Shown here in pieces: positions 1 to 7,755 of a stretch of 64,000 nt of DNA. How positions within the stretch are numbered: position 1 is the stretch's first letter; the number at the start of each line of letters is the position of its first letter. A program made the position numbers and the translations under genes. Under the pieces are notes generated by a model. That model was not told the origin of the DNA. It was given only the letters and a program-made list of their open reading frames with translations, and ran no database searches. Source of the stretch: Candidatus Petromonas tenebris (GTDB lineage: Bacteria > Bacillota > Clostridia > Peptostreptococcales > Caminicellaceae); assembly GCA_014236755.1 (NCBI GenBank), contig JACCKY010000020.1:1-64000 (forward strand). The letters are read 5' to 3'.

Positions 1-46
1 CAATTCGACTTGCCCACTTTGTTCTTTTCTCCTCGTTGCTATTCAT
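1..46 (-). CDS. Start of a gene inside the IS66-like element, possibly tnpA (partial)
   Basis: Only the first 15 codons are visible, reading MNSNEEKRTKWASRI. An excellent AAGGAGG stands 7 bases before the ATG. The spaced Trp and Arg near the start resemble IS66 accessory protein TnpA, which usually opens with a short charged stretch followed by W..R. The identification depends mainly on the flanking GTAAGCG terminus. Fifteen residues cannot prove the family. Confidence 0.45.
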   Translation of the reverse strand, partial: MNSNEEKRTKWASRI

Positions 47-119
47 ATGATTACCTCCTTCGAGAATATTATCTCATGGAGTTGGTTCCTTGTTAATGTG
101 GGATGGATTTGACGCTTAC
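1..119 (-). mobile_element. IS66-type insertion sequence, left end (partial)
   Basis: Read on the minus strand, the segment begins GTAAGCGTC at position 119, which matches the GTAAGCG-type terminal repeat known from the IS66 family. About 70 bp further in comes a Shine-Dalgarno sequence and a start codon at 46, the usual layout in front of the first IS66 gene. The rest of the element lies outside the window, so the other end and the 8-bp target duplication cannot be checked. The call is inferred from the terminal motif and the layout. Confidence 0.65.
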
Positions 120-422
120 GTTAAAACCCAGTATCGAAGGATTAAAGAAAAAATAGGAAGTGAAAAATGAAAGGCATGTCAAAAGCTTGGACCAGATATT
201 GAACAAAGCTCAGTTATATGGAACTAGAGTAGGGGGGTGACAAGGATATACAAAATCAGTTTACGGGATAGCTGTGCCTAGTTTTAGTTTTTAAAAAAAC
301 ATTGAAATTAGATGGTGTTGTAAAGTGTATCTAAATACACTATATAAAGGTGTATTTTATTTTTTTATGTTTTTTGTAATAGTACAAACTAGGGTTCACA
401 TAACTTATAACGAGGTGGTGAG
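120..422. other. Intergenic, no gene seen
   Basis: Only short scattered open frames are present, none with a ribosome site. A small dyad, AGTGTAT/ATACACT with a 4-base loop (324-341), lies upstream of the next gene and could be an operator or a weak terminator. A 24-codon frame at 96-170 crosses the IS66 terminus and is not thought to be a gene. Confidence 0.5.
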
Positions 423-713
423 ATGAAGATAAATGTTAGACTCTTTATAGGCGATTCAGATGTTGAATTTGAAGATTTGAGTGAAGAAGTACAAGAAGAA
501 TATAGAAGAAAGATTACTGGAATATATGCGGACCAAGTTTTAAATAGGGTTGTTGAAATGATAAGACAAAATAAATCAGAAGATGAAATAAAAAGCTATT
601 TGCTTTTAGATAGAAATAATAAACAAACTCATATAGTTAATATTGATGGAAATGTTTCAAATTTATGTTCAGATGATAGTAAGTTAAATGACGCTTTAAA
701 AAATACTGGTTAA
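423..713 (+). CDS. Hypothetical protein, 96 aa
   Basis: I do not recognise this protein. It is acidic and soluble, with no signal peptide or membrane segment. The first two thirds look helical and rich in Glu, Lys and Arg (for example EEVQEEYRRK), and the tail is polar. The start is supported by a GAGGTGG ribosome site 6 bases before the ATG. It stands alone between the IS66 end and a convincing hairpin terminator, so it is probably a single-gene transcript. Codon use is as AT-rich as in the neighbours. Confidence 0.6.
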   Translation: MKINVRLFIGDSDVEFEDLSEEVQEEYRRKITGIYADQVLNRVVEMIRQNKSEDEIKSYLLLDRNNKQTHIVNIDGNVSNLCSDDSKLNDALKNTG

Positions 714-718
714 TCATG

Positions 719-750
719 AAGATACGCTATTAAAAGTGTGTCTTTTTTAT
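719..750 (+). terminator. Rho-independent terminator
   Basis: A 9-bp stem (AAGATACGC with GTGTGTCTT, two G-U pairs) closes an 8-base loop. It is followed by a T-rich run directly after the stop codon of the 96-aa gene. Confidence 0.7.
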
Positions 751-1265
751 TGCATAGGAATTCAAACATTTTTTGAAAAAATTGCAGGTATAAAACAAAG
801 TAAATTCAAGGGATGCAAGAAATTACAAACTTTTACCAGTTAAATATTAAAAAGGATAACAGCTAACTGCTGACCGCTCATGGCAAAAAGGTGACGGGCC
901 GCAAGAAAGACCCTAAAAAACGACTAGGATTTGCCAAGAGCCAAGAGCTAAGAACTAAGAGCTAATAAGGGCTACCAACTACGAACTACTAACTACGAAC
1001 TAACAAAGCGTCGCCAGACGCCTTTGTTCTTACAATACTTTAAATATTGAAGGTAAAGGGTCTTTGACGTTAAAAAACTTTTAATACAGACCAATGTGAG
1101 GTCTTAATTTTTTTATGTTTTTTCATTATAATAAAAAGAGTGTTTTTATAAATATAATTTGCAAGTTTAAAGGTGAATACATTATTTATGTCATCTTGGA
1201 GAAGAAAAGCCTGCCTGTGGTAACCTACTAGATAATATCATAAGAAAAAAACAGGAGGAATAAAT
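751..1265. other. Long intergenic stretch
   Basis: No coding frame with a ribosome site is seen. The stretch contains the microrepeat block at 933-1028 and a terminator-like hairpin at 1088-1118 (CAGACC/GGTCTT stem with a T-rich tail). Part of it (870-930) is locally richer in G and C than the rest. Confidence 0.5.
933..1028. repeat. Microrepeat block plus hairpin
   Basis: Positions 933-965 hold iterated variants of AAGAGCTAAGA. Positions 972-1003 hold iterated CTACGAACTA units. A hairpin follows at 1002-1028, with arms AACAAAGCGTC and GACGCCTTTGTT that pair with one bulged C. The block is non-coding and compositionally unlike its surroundings. It could be a dispersed intergenic repeat, but no second copy lies in this window. 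Confidence 0.5.
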
Positions 1266-1844
1266 ATGACTGGTAAAAACCATATGCTCTTTGGAGCAGC
1301 ATTATCCTTTTATGTACTACCTAAGCTTGGAATATCAACAAATATAATTACAACTGCGGCCGCATCGGTTGGAGCTTTAGTTCCTGATATCGATCATCCG
1401 GGATCTAAGATAAACAAGATTATGCTGCCTGTTAAAAACAGACTTGGTAAAATGATGATTTATTCAGGAATAGGTTCCTTTCTGATTTATAAATACAAAG
1501 GTGTAAATAGTTTAGTTTTTTTAGGGATTATAATGATTATTATTGGACTTTCCCATCATAGATCATTTACTCATAGTATTCTTGGCACTATTTTGCTTTC
1601 AGTAGTTTCTTTTATGGTTTTACAAAATTATTTAAGCTATAATTTAATTATAGCCTTTATCACAGGTATAATATCCCATTTAATGGCTGATTATCTTACG
1701 AAACAGGGAATAGAGCTCTTTTATCCAGTTTCAAACAAAAACTATAAATTTTTTATTACTTTTTCTTCAGGAGGAACAGCTGAAAGTTTATTAAGTCTAA
1801 TTTTTATTTTTATGATAATAAAAAACTTTTTGGTATCTGTATAA
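1266..1844 (+). CDS. YdjM/DUF457-family membrane metal-dependent hydrolase
   Basis: This is an integral membrane protein of the YdjM (DUF457) family, annotated in databases as inner-membrane metal-dependent hydrolases. The substrate is unknown. Family marks are visible: an early NHxLFG motif (GKNHMLFGAAL), VPDIDHPGS near residue 42, the SHHRSFTHS histidine cluster near residue 96, and HLMADYLT near residue 140. These His and Asp residues are the likely metal ligands. Four or five hydrophobic segments lie between them. The 192-residue length fits the family. A CAGGAGG site precedes the ATG. It appears to be monocistronic. Confidence 0.85.
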   Translation: MTGKNHMLFGAALSFYVLPKLGISTNIITTAAASVGALVPDIDHPGSKINKIMLPVKNRLGKMMIYSGIGSFLIYKYKGVNSLVFLGIIMIIIGLSHHRSFTHSILGTILLSVVSFMVLQNYLSYNLIIAFITGIISHLMADYLTKQGIELFYPVSNKNYKFFITFSSGGTAESLLSLIFIFMIIKNFLVSV

Positions 1845-1920
1845 AATAGTTGAATTATATAATTTGCATATTTTGACATAGATGGAGACAAGGCAGGAAA
1901 GATATTGAATTTGAAAAATA

Positions 1921-1950
1921 AGGCTCAGAAATAGTTTCTGGGCCTACTTT
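1921..1950. terminator. Bidirectional terminator
   Basis: An 11-bp stem (AGGCTCAGAAA/TTTCTGGGCCT) with a 3-base loop sits between the converging ydjM-like and coiled-coil genes. An A-rich flank on the left and a T-rich flank on the right allow function on both strands. Confidence 0.7.
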
Positions 1951-1951
1951 G

Positions 1952-2254
1952 TTATGTTTTTATATAATCTTTATATAATATATATATGGTATCTGTAGAT
2001 TTAAGCTTATAAAGCATTTCTTTTAAAGATTTTTTGGTTTCTTCAAGCTCAAATTCTAGGTGTCTTTTTTCATCACTGTTATTTTCATTGTTTATTCTTA
2101 ATTTTATAGAATCAATTTTTTCTCTTAATGTTGCTACTTTCTTTGATAAATAAATAAGGTCTTCACGAAGCTTATTGTCTGTTTCATCGATGCCAAGCTC
2201 ATTTATCATTTGCTTTATTAAGTCTAAATGATCCATTCTTTGTTTTTTTTCCAA
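1952..2254 (-). CDS. Hypothetical coiled-coil protein, last gene of the SOS-type operon
   Basis: I do not recognise this protein. It is about 100 residues, highly charged, and predicted largely helical. Heptad-like spacing across residues 25-80 suggests a coiled coil. There is no membrane segment. A GTG at 2263 would sit against the ribosome site, so I prefer TTG at 2254, which lies 6 bases after AGGGGGGTG. It follows the 87-aa gene and the broken polymerase gene on the same strand, so it may be co-transcribed with them from the SOS-box promoter. The 67-bp gap leaves that open. Confidence 0.6.
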   Translation of the reverse strand: MEKKQRMDHLDLIKQMINELGIDETDNKLREDLIYLSKKVATLREKIDSIKLRINNENNSDEKRHLEFELEETKKSLKEMLYKLKSTDTIYILYKDYIKT

Positions 2255-2321
2255 AACAGTCACCCCCCTGGAATATATTGTGGTATATTTACTATATTAT
2301 ACAACATACTGTGCTGCATAT

Positions 2322-2585
2322 CTATATTTTGTAGAGAATCCATTTGCACGTATCAATTTCATATTTTATTTCATAAATCTTTTCGGTTCCGCTTATTATG
2401 CTTTGACACCTAAATTTGTACATTCTATTTCCTGCATACTTTTCAAGCTCTGTCTGAATAACCTTATCAACTTTTATAGTTAAAAAGGTTTTGTCTTCAG
2501 ATTCCACTCTAAACTTTACCGGCCTAGGAACACCTTCACGGTTAGTGTAAGATATCATTTCTATAGGTTTTACCACTACTTTCAA
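2322..2585 (-). CDS. Conserved small protein next to a Y-family polymerase
   Basis: This small soluble protein, about 87 residues, is probably beta-rich. It starts KVVVKPIEM and contains VPRPVKFRVE. I do not know a function. Similar small proteins accompany Y-family polymerase genes in clostridia, so a link to translesion synthesis is a reasonable inference, although it is clearly not a YolD-type sequence. A TTG start at 2585 gives ideal spacing to GGAGG, whereas a GTG six bases earlier overlaps the site. It begins 22 bp after the end of the polymerase gene. Confidence 0.6.
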   Translation of the reverse strand: MKVVVKPIEMISYTNREGVPRPVKFRVESEDKTFLTIKVDKVIQTELEKYAGNRMYKFRCQSIISGTEKIYEIKYEIDTCKWILYKI

Positions 2586-2607
2586 TTTCACACCTCCATT
2601 CTAACTT

Positions 2608-3863
2608 CTAGAGAATACTAGACATAATAGGATAATCCTCGTGCACTCCTCCGGTCATAGGTTTTATTCCTGAGTGTAAAAATCCAGCCCTCATAAGGAT
2701 TTTTGATCCATATTTTTGCCTTAAATCATCCACTGCTTTATCAAGCTTTCTATACTTTTCTTTATATTTATTATCAAATATTGAAGTCTGATATGGTTCA
2801 TTAGGAATTAATCCTGAAAGACGAATACCTAAGTGTCTAAGGGGTTCTCCATCCCATACTTCATCAAATAAATCTTTTACTATCTCATATATTTCTTTGG
2901 TAGAATCAGTTGGAGAATAAACCTTTCTTTGATGGGAGTATCTATGAAATTCATGGGTTTTTGCCTTAACTGATACTATGCTGCAAAGATTTTCACTATC
3001 TCGGAGTCTCATTGCAGTCATTTCAGTAAGGGATAAAAGTATTAAATGAGCTGTAGGCCTATCTTCAACATCAAATGAAACAGTAGTCGAGTTCCCGAGG
3101 CCACGCCTTGTTATGTAGTTTTCCATTCTAACATCTGATGTTTCAATACCATTGGCATATCTCCAAATCATTTCCCCATGACTTTTGAGTTTATACTTAA
3201 TAAGATTAAGATCTGCTTTAGCCAGGTCTCCAATAGTATATATTCCCATCTTATAAAGTTTAGAAGCCGTATCCCGCCCAACCATATAAAGATCCTCAAT
3301 AGGTAATGGCCACATTTTTTCTTTGATTTCTTCAGGAAAAAGGGTAGTGACTGCATCGGGCTTTTTTAAATCAGAGCCCATTTTGGCCAGGAGTTTATTA
3401 CTAGAGACTCCAATAGATACGGTAAAGCCAAGCTTCTTTTTTATTTGTTCCTTTATTCTATGGGCTGCAGATACAGGGTTACCATGAAGATGTTGCAGAT
3501 TTGTGAAATTAAGAAAGCATTCGTCCACAGAAAATCTTTGAATATGAGGAGAATACTCCTTTAGAATATTTATCATTGCATCACTGCACTTCATATAAAG
3601 AGCATAATTTGGCGCTACTATAGTTAAATTTGGACATTTATTAGTAGCTTCGTTAATGTTTCACCTGTTTTAATTCTATATTTTTTAGCAGGAATAGATT
3701 TGGCCAGAACTATTCCATGCCTAGTTTTAGGGTCCCCACCAACTACCGAAGGTATTTTTCTAAGATCTACAGAAGCACCATGCTGCAGCCTATATACAGC
3801 TTCCCAGCTAAGATATGCTGAATTTACATCAATATGAAATATAATCTTATCTTTATCATGCAT
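2608..3863 (-). pseudogene. dinB: Y-family DNA polymerase (DinB/UvrX-like), frameshifted
   Basis: This was an error-prone lesion-bypass polymerase. The first piece carries FHIDVNSAYLSWEA, with the first catalytic Asp, and ends soon after KTGETL. The second piece carries FSVDECFLNF, with the catalytic Asp-Glu pair, then the thumb and little-finger regions. Between them the other frame reads EATNKCPNLTIVAPNYALY, the expected continuation. One base is therefore missing near 3652, outside any homopolymer. The start is the ATG at 3863, 9 bases after AAGGAG. It is either a true pseudogene or a sequence error. The upstream SOS box indicates LexA control. Confidence 0.85.
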
Positions 3864-3883
3864 TTTCTTCATCTCCTTAAGCT

Positions 3884-4118
3884 TTAAGCGATCTTGATGG
3901 CTCTAGATTTTCTTTTATTGGCCATTTTTATGTAGCCAGCTTCCTCAAGGACTTTTAGATGAATATAAACAGTGCTTAGAGATCTCTAACCGCACATTTT
4001 TTGAATCTCACGAATAGTAGGGGAATATCCATGTTTTTTATAGTATCTTTTAATTGTTTTGTATATCCTAACATGACAATCTCTTAGTGCTATTGCTATA
4101 AGAACCACTTCCTTCCAT
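3884..4118 (-). pseudogene. LexA-type DNA-binding domain protein, broken
   Basis: Translation of the minus strand gives a LexA-like winged helix: YSPTIREIQKMCG, then an in-frame TAG at 3986-3988, then RSLSTVYIHLKVLEEAGYI. The stop replaces the Leu expected in the recognition-helix region. The 5' end also needs a frame change to reach the ATG at 4118. The protein would have ended soon after the DNA-binding domain, with no LexA protease domain. It stands 20 bp before the polymerase gene and just behind an SOS box, so it was probably a local autoregulator of this operon. Confidence 0.65.
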
Positions 4119-4143
4119 TTTAATCTTGTAATAATATTATAAT

Positions 4144-4157
4144 CGAACATTTGTTCT
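4144..4157 (-). promoter_or_regulatory. SOS (LexA) box
   Basis: CGAACATTTGTTCT matches the Gram-positive SOS box (CGAAC, four bases, GTTC-type dyad). It lies 26 bp before the lexA-like remnant and heads the polymerase operon on the minus strand. Confidence 0.75.
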
Positions 4158-4263
4158 ATTTCAAGCTATGATTTTTTTCTATTCGGAGTTAAAATATAAA
4201 TATAAAACTGAAAAAGTTCAGTTTGGAGAAAGAGTAATTTTTTAAGAATTAAGTAAAAAGAGA

Positions 4264-4299
4264 GAAAGGATATATTACACATATATAATATATCCTTTC
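4264..4299. terminator. Bidirectional terminator
   Basis: A perfect 14-bp inverted repeat (GAAAGGATATATTA and complement) around an 8-base loop, flanked by A-rich sequence on the left and T-rich sequence on the right. It follows the minus-strand membrane gene that begins at 4709. Confidence 0.65.
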
Positions 4300-4352
4300 T
4301 TTCTTTTGTAAGTTATTATTAGAATTTAAAAAACAAATAAATAAAATCAAAC

Positions 4353-4709
4353 TTATTTTCTTTTCTTATACTTAATTATTATTTTATATAAAGAGTATAG
4401 AAGGATAATAATCATAGAAAAAAAACCAATAATATCACTTATAGTATCATATTTATTAAATTGATATTTTAAACTATGTTGTAGAGTTATAAACCAAAGC
4501 ACTGTAGGTAAACTTAATAAAACTATATTCAATAAATTCAACTGACTTTTCCTAATATATAAAATTTCACTTGATGTACATATTAAAATTATAATGATAA
4601 AGTCTTTAAATTCACCTAAAGAAATATTAACTGGAATATCACCGGATAAAATCATTTTAAATCCCCATATAAAAAATGACATGACAAATAAACCAAAGCC
4701 AATAATCAA
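4353..4709 (-). CDS. Hypothetical membrane protein, 118 aa
   Basis: I do not recognise this family. Four hydrophobic stretches suggest four membrane helices, roughly residues 2-20, 34-46, 56-76 and 88-110, followed by a very basic C-terminus (KYKKRK) that should be cytoplasmic. The apparent start is a TTG preceded at 8 bases by AAGGA. It stands alone, separated from the SOS operon by a terminator. Base composition is unusually AT-rich even for this window, which may indicate acquired DNA. Confidence 0.5.
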   Translation of the reverse strand: MIIGFGLFVMSFFIWGFKMILSGDIPVNISLGEFKDFIIIILICTSSEILYIRKSQLNLLNIVLLSLPTVLWFITLQHSLKYQFNKYDTISDIIGFFSMIIILLYSLYKIIIKYKKRK

Positions 4710-5454
4710 ATCTATTATCCTTATCTGAGGCTAGTTATTCAATTATTAATGAATATTTTTTATGATTCTTTTAATATAAAAAGATCAATAACATTTTGTA
4801 AACATATTTTTTATTTATAAACTAGATTTTACGTCAAACAATTCAAAAACACCTTTATAGCCTGTTAATTGAAGGATTTTATGCAATTTCAGTTTTCACC
4901 CATTGGGTAAAAGAAAATAACCGCTAAAGCTATTGAAACATCATCCATATTAGAAAAGATACTGAAACGGAGCTGACTTTATGATTAATAAAGTTGATTT
5001 TAATGCTAAAACTCTTACTTCAAATGCAGGTGTATTTTTGCTATTTGAGCATGCTAAAAATGAGGGAATTTTTGATTTCATTGAGAGCGACCTTGTGTTT
5101 GATTGGGTCTGTTTTTCATACAGAATTTTTTTCAGACTGCTTTGAGCTAAAGGATTAAAAATGTTACAATATAGAAGTTGTTTCCTAGATTCTTCATAAG
5201 TTAAGGTCAAATTGAAGGTGATGTTAATTTGACGTGGAATTTAGGACCAAGTAAAGAGTGCCTATTTAGGTGAAGCAAAATAGGGTAGGGAGATTTCTAA
5301 AAATTACTAGGTGATATTGGTTGAAATTGTTAGCGATATTCATTATCATAATAGTGGTATATTGCAAAAAACACGATATATTCTGCCAGAAGAAGTAGTG
5401 GATATATCAACGTGGTGTGATTTTACAAGAGATAAAATTCGAGGAGATGATCCT
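4710..5454. other. Gene-poor stretch with transposon debris
   Basis: Apart from the IS1380-like fragment nothing coding is supported. A hairpin with CCTATTT/AAATAGG arms occurs near 5260-5285. The frame of the next gene is open back to 5311, but its likely start is at 5455. Confidence 0.45.
4981..5103 (+). pseudogene. IS1380-type transposase, N-terminal fragment
   Basis: The frame from the ATG reads MINKVDFNAKTLTSNAGVF and continues to LVFD, with TLTSNAGVFLL in the middle. This resembles the opening of IS1380-family transposases. After 41 codons the similarity stops and the frame ends 14 codons later at 5145. The catalytic domain is gone. It is a remnant with no visible intact ends. The family assignment is from recognition of the N-terminus only. 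Confidence 0.5.
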
Positions 5455-6711
5455 ATGGGAAAACATATAGTCGATGAGGCAAAGCGATGTCTTCAATGTA
5501 AAAATCCAAGGTGTGTAAAGGGGTGCCCTATTAGTACACCAATACCTGAGATGATAGATTTGCTTTTAGAAGGAAGTATTCATGAAGCAGGGGAAAAATT
5601 ATTCAAAAACAATCCCCTATCCCTTGTGTGTTCCTTGGTCTGTCCCCATGAAAAACAATGTGAAGGCCATTGTATTCTAGGGACTAAATCAAATCCTGTT
5701 CAGATTAGTTCCATAGAAAACTATATATCTGATTATAGTTTAGATGTGATGGATTTAAAGGCTGAAGAAAAGTTACAAGGTAATATCGGGATTATTGGTT
5801 CTGGTCCAGCTGGTATTACCATAGCCTTTATTCTAGCATTAAAAGGGTATAGTGTTACAATATTTGAGGCCCATGATCAAATTGGCGGGGTTCTTCGATA
5901 TGGTATACCAGAATTTAGATTATCTAAGGATATATTATCTAGATTAAAGGATAAATTAGTTGAATTAGGGGTTGTGATTAGGCCCAATACTTTAATTGGT
6001 CCAGTTATTACCCTTGAAGATCTTTTTAGAGACGGTTTTGATGCTGTGTTTATTGGTACTGGTGTATGGAAACCTAGAAAATTGAATATTAAGGGCGAAA
6101 GTTTAGGGCATGTTCATTATGCCATAGATTACTTGAAGAACCCAGAGGTCTATGACTTAGGAGAAAAGGTGTATGTTATTGGCGCAGGGAATGTGGCCAT
6201 GGACGTAGCAAGGACAGCCCTAAGAAAAGGGGCTAAAGAGGTTACAATTATGTATAGAAAGGGCATGGAAGATATACCTGCTAGGGAATATGAATTAGAG
6301 TATGCTAAAATTGATGGCGTTAAATTTGAACTTTATAAATCCCCTGTAGAGATTACTAAAGAAGGTTTGGTTTATGTTGAAACAGAAAAGGTCATGGATG
6401 GGGAAAAAGAAAAACTTGTAACAAAGGATGATTCCGAAGGATTATTTCCATGTGATTCCGTCATTATAGCTATCAGTCAAGGGCCAAAAGCTAATATTGT
6501 TAATAACAGTAAAGGCATTGAAACCGACCTTCGTGGCTTGGTTGTAACTGATGATGCCGGTAGAACAACAAGGGAAGGAGTCTTTGCATCCGGGGATGTG
6601 GTAACGGGTGCAAAAACGGTTGTTGAAGCTGTTAGATACTCAAAGGATGTGGCTGAAGCTATCCATGAATATGTTTCAGGAAAATATAAGAATATGAATG
6701 AAGGGCAATAA
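5455..6711 (+). CDS. GltD/NfnB-like NAD(P)-dependent flavoprotein oxidoreductase
   Basis: This is a homologue of the glutamate synthase small subunit, a family that moves electrons from NAD(P)H through FAD and iron-sulfur centres. The N-terminus has Cys clusters CLQCKNPRCVKGCP and CSLVCPHEKQCEGHC. FAD binding is marked by GIIGSGPAG, NAD(P) binding by VIGAGNVAMD, and the end by FASGDVVTGAKTVV. I choose the ATG at 5455, which follows GAGGAG and gives a 418-residue protein. The frame is open to a GTG at 5311, which lacks a good site. No GltA-type large subunit is adjacent, so the acceptor is unknown. Confidence 0.85.
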   Translation: MGKHIVDEAKRCLQCKNPRCVKGCPISTPIPEMIDLLLEGSIHEAGEKLFKNNPLSLVCSLVCPHEKQCEGHCILGTKSNPVQISSIENYISDYSLDVMDLKAEEKLQGNIGIIGSGPAGITIAFILALKGYSVTIFEAHDQIGGVLRYGIPEFRLSKDILSRLKDKLVELGVVIRPNTLIGPVITLEDLFRDGFDAVFIGTGVWKPRKLNIKGESLGHVHYAIDYLKNPEVYDLGEKVYVIGAGNVAMDVARTALRKGAKEVTIMYRKGMEDIPAREYELEYAKIDGVKFELYKSPVEITKEGLVYVETEKVMDGEKEKLVTKDDSEGLFPCDSVIIAISQGPKANIVNNSKGIETDLRGLVVTDDAGRTTREGVFASGDVVTGAKTVVEAVRYSKDVAEAIHEYVSGKYKNMNEGQ

Positions 6712-6736
6712 AAGCCTATAGAATAGCATAACTAGA

Positions 6737-6769
6737 AAAAGTACTAATGGGTTCATTAGTACTTTTTTT
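6737..6769 (+). terminator. Rho-independent terminator
   Basis: A perfect 13-bp stem (AAAAGTACTAATG and complement) with a 4-base loop and a T7 run, just after the GltD-like gene. Confidence 0.85.
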
Positions 6770-6811
6770 ATGTGCGCCGGGCATGTGTAGCAACTAGGTA
6801 ATACTAAAATT

Positions 6812-7755
6812 ATGGAAATTGCAGTTAATACAGGTTTTCTTAAAAGAAAACTAAGTATTTTACCTGATACAATAGTAAAAGTTTTTATCTTTGGTCTACT
6901 AAATACCCCTAATCCTTATTTAAAGCAAATTGTATCAAAGTGTGAAAAAATACAACCTGGACTTAGAATTACTAAAAATGCAATATACAATAGACTACCT
7001 AATATATCTAAGTTTCTACAGTATATATTTACAGATACTATGAAATTTACTTTACAAAAATCAGTTTCAGCAAAAACAGTTAAAATTTTATCTCAATTTA
7101 GAGATGTTAAAATATGTGATAGTACAAAAATTACTTTACCTGATAAGCTAGCAAACCTGTGGCCCGGACTAGGGGGACGAAATGCAAAATCAGCATTAAA
7201 AATACAGTGTATTTATAGTTTAATTTCTTAATTTCTAGTTCCTTCTCAAGTTTTGAATTAACTAAGGCCCCAGGAACTGATGCAACTTATACAAATAAAT
7301 TACTTTCTATGATTAAAAAAGATGAATTACTAATTGTTGATTTAGGCTATTTTAGCAAAACATTTTTTGAAAAACTATCTAGTAAAGGAGTCTTTTATTT
7401 AACTCGTATTCGTAGCAATACTGTTGTTTACCTAGAAAAAGTAGGTAAAGTGAAACAAGTTGACTTATCAGAAATATTAGCAGGTAACAATCTTGTTGAT
7501 ACAACAGTATATTTAAGTATAGGATATAAAAAACAACTAAAGTGTCGCTTAGTAGCTATTCGTCTGCCAGATGAAATTGTCAATGAGCGTGGACGAAATA
7601 GGAAGTTAAGAGGTATTTTAACATTAGAGGAATATATGGAATTGGTTCAGAAAGAAGCTGATGGAGAAACATTAACTAAAAAAGAAAGAGAATTATTAGA
7701 TAAGAATAGAGAAATGTTCAAAAATATGCCGATTACGATACTTCCTAAAGAATAA
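6812..7755 (+). pseudogene. IS4-type transposase, frameshifted and truncated
   Basis: Two reading-frame pieces belong to one DDE transposase. The first carries the Asp motif KICDSTKI and GLGGRNAKSALK. The second carries the next Asp in LLIVDLGYFS. They are joined by ISSSFSSFELTKAPGTDATY in another frame. The break is an exact 8-bp tandem duplication of TTAATTTC at 7220-7235, and removing one copy restores the frame. After RNRKLRG the sequence no longer looks like an IS4 transposase, and the third acidic motif (YRxRWQIE-type) is absent. It is a dead element. Confidence 0.75.
7220..7235 (+). repeat. 8-bp tandem duplication breaking the transposase frame
   Basis: TTAATTTC occurs twice in immediate succession. 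One copy gives a continuous transposase frame (YSLISSSFSSFE). Two copies give a premature stop. Confidence 0.8.

Noticed and set aside
96-170. 24-codon open frame reading MWDGFDAYVKTQ onward
   Set aside because: It crosses the IS66-type terminus at 119 and has no ribosome site.
4950-5210. Minus-strand open frame of 86 codons over the IS1380-like fragment
   Set aside because: It is the antisense of the recognisable transposase N-terminus and has no supporting motif.
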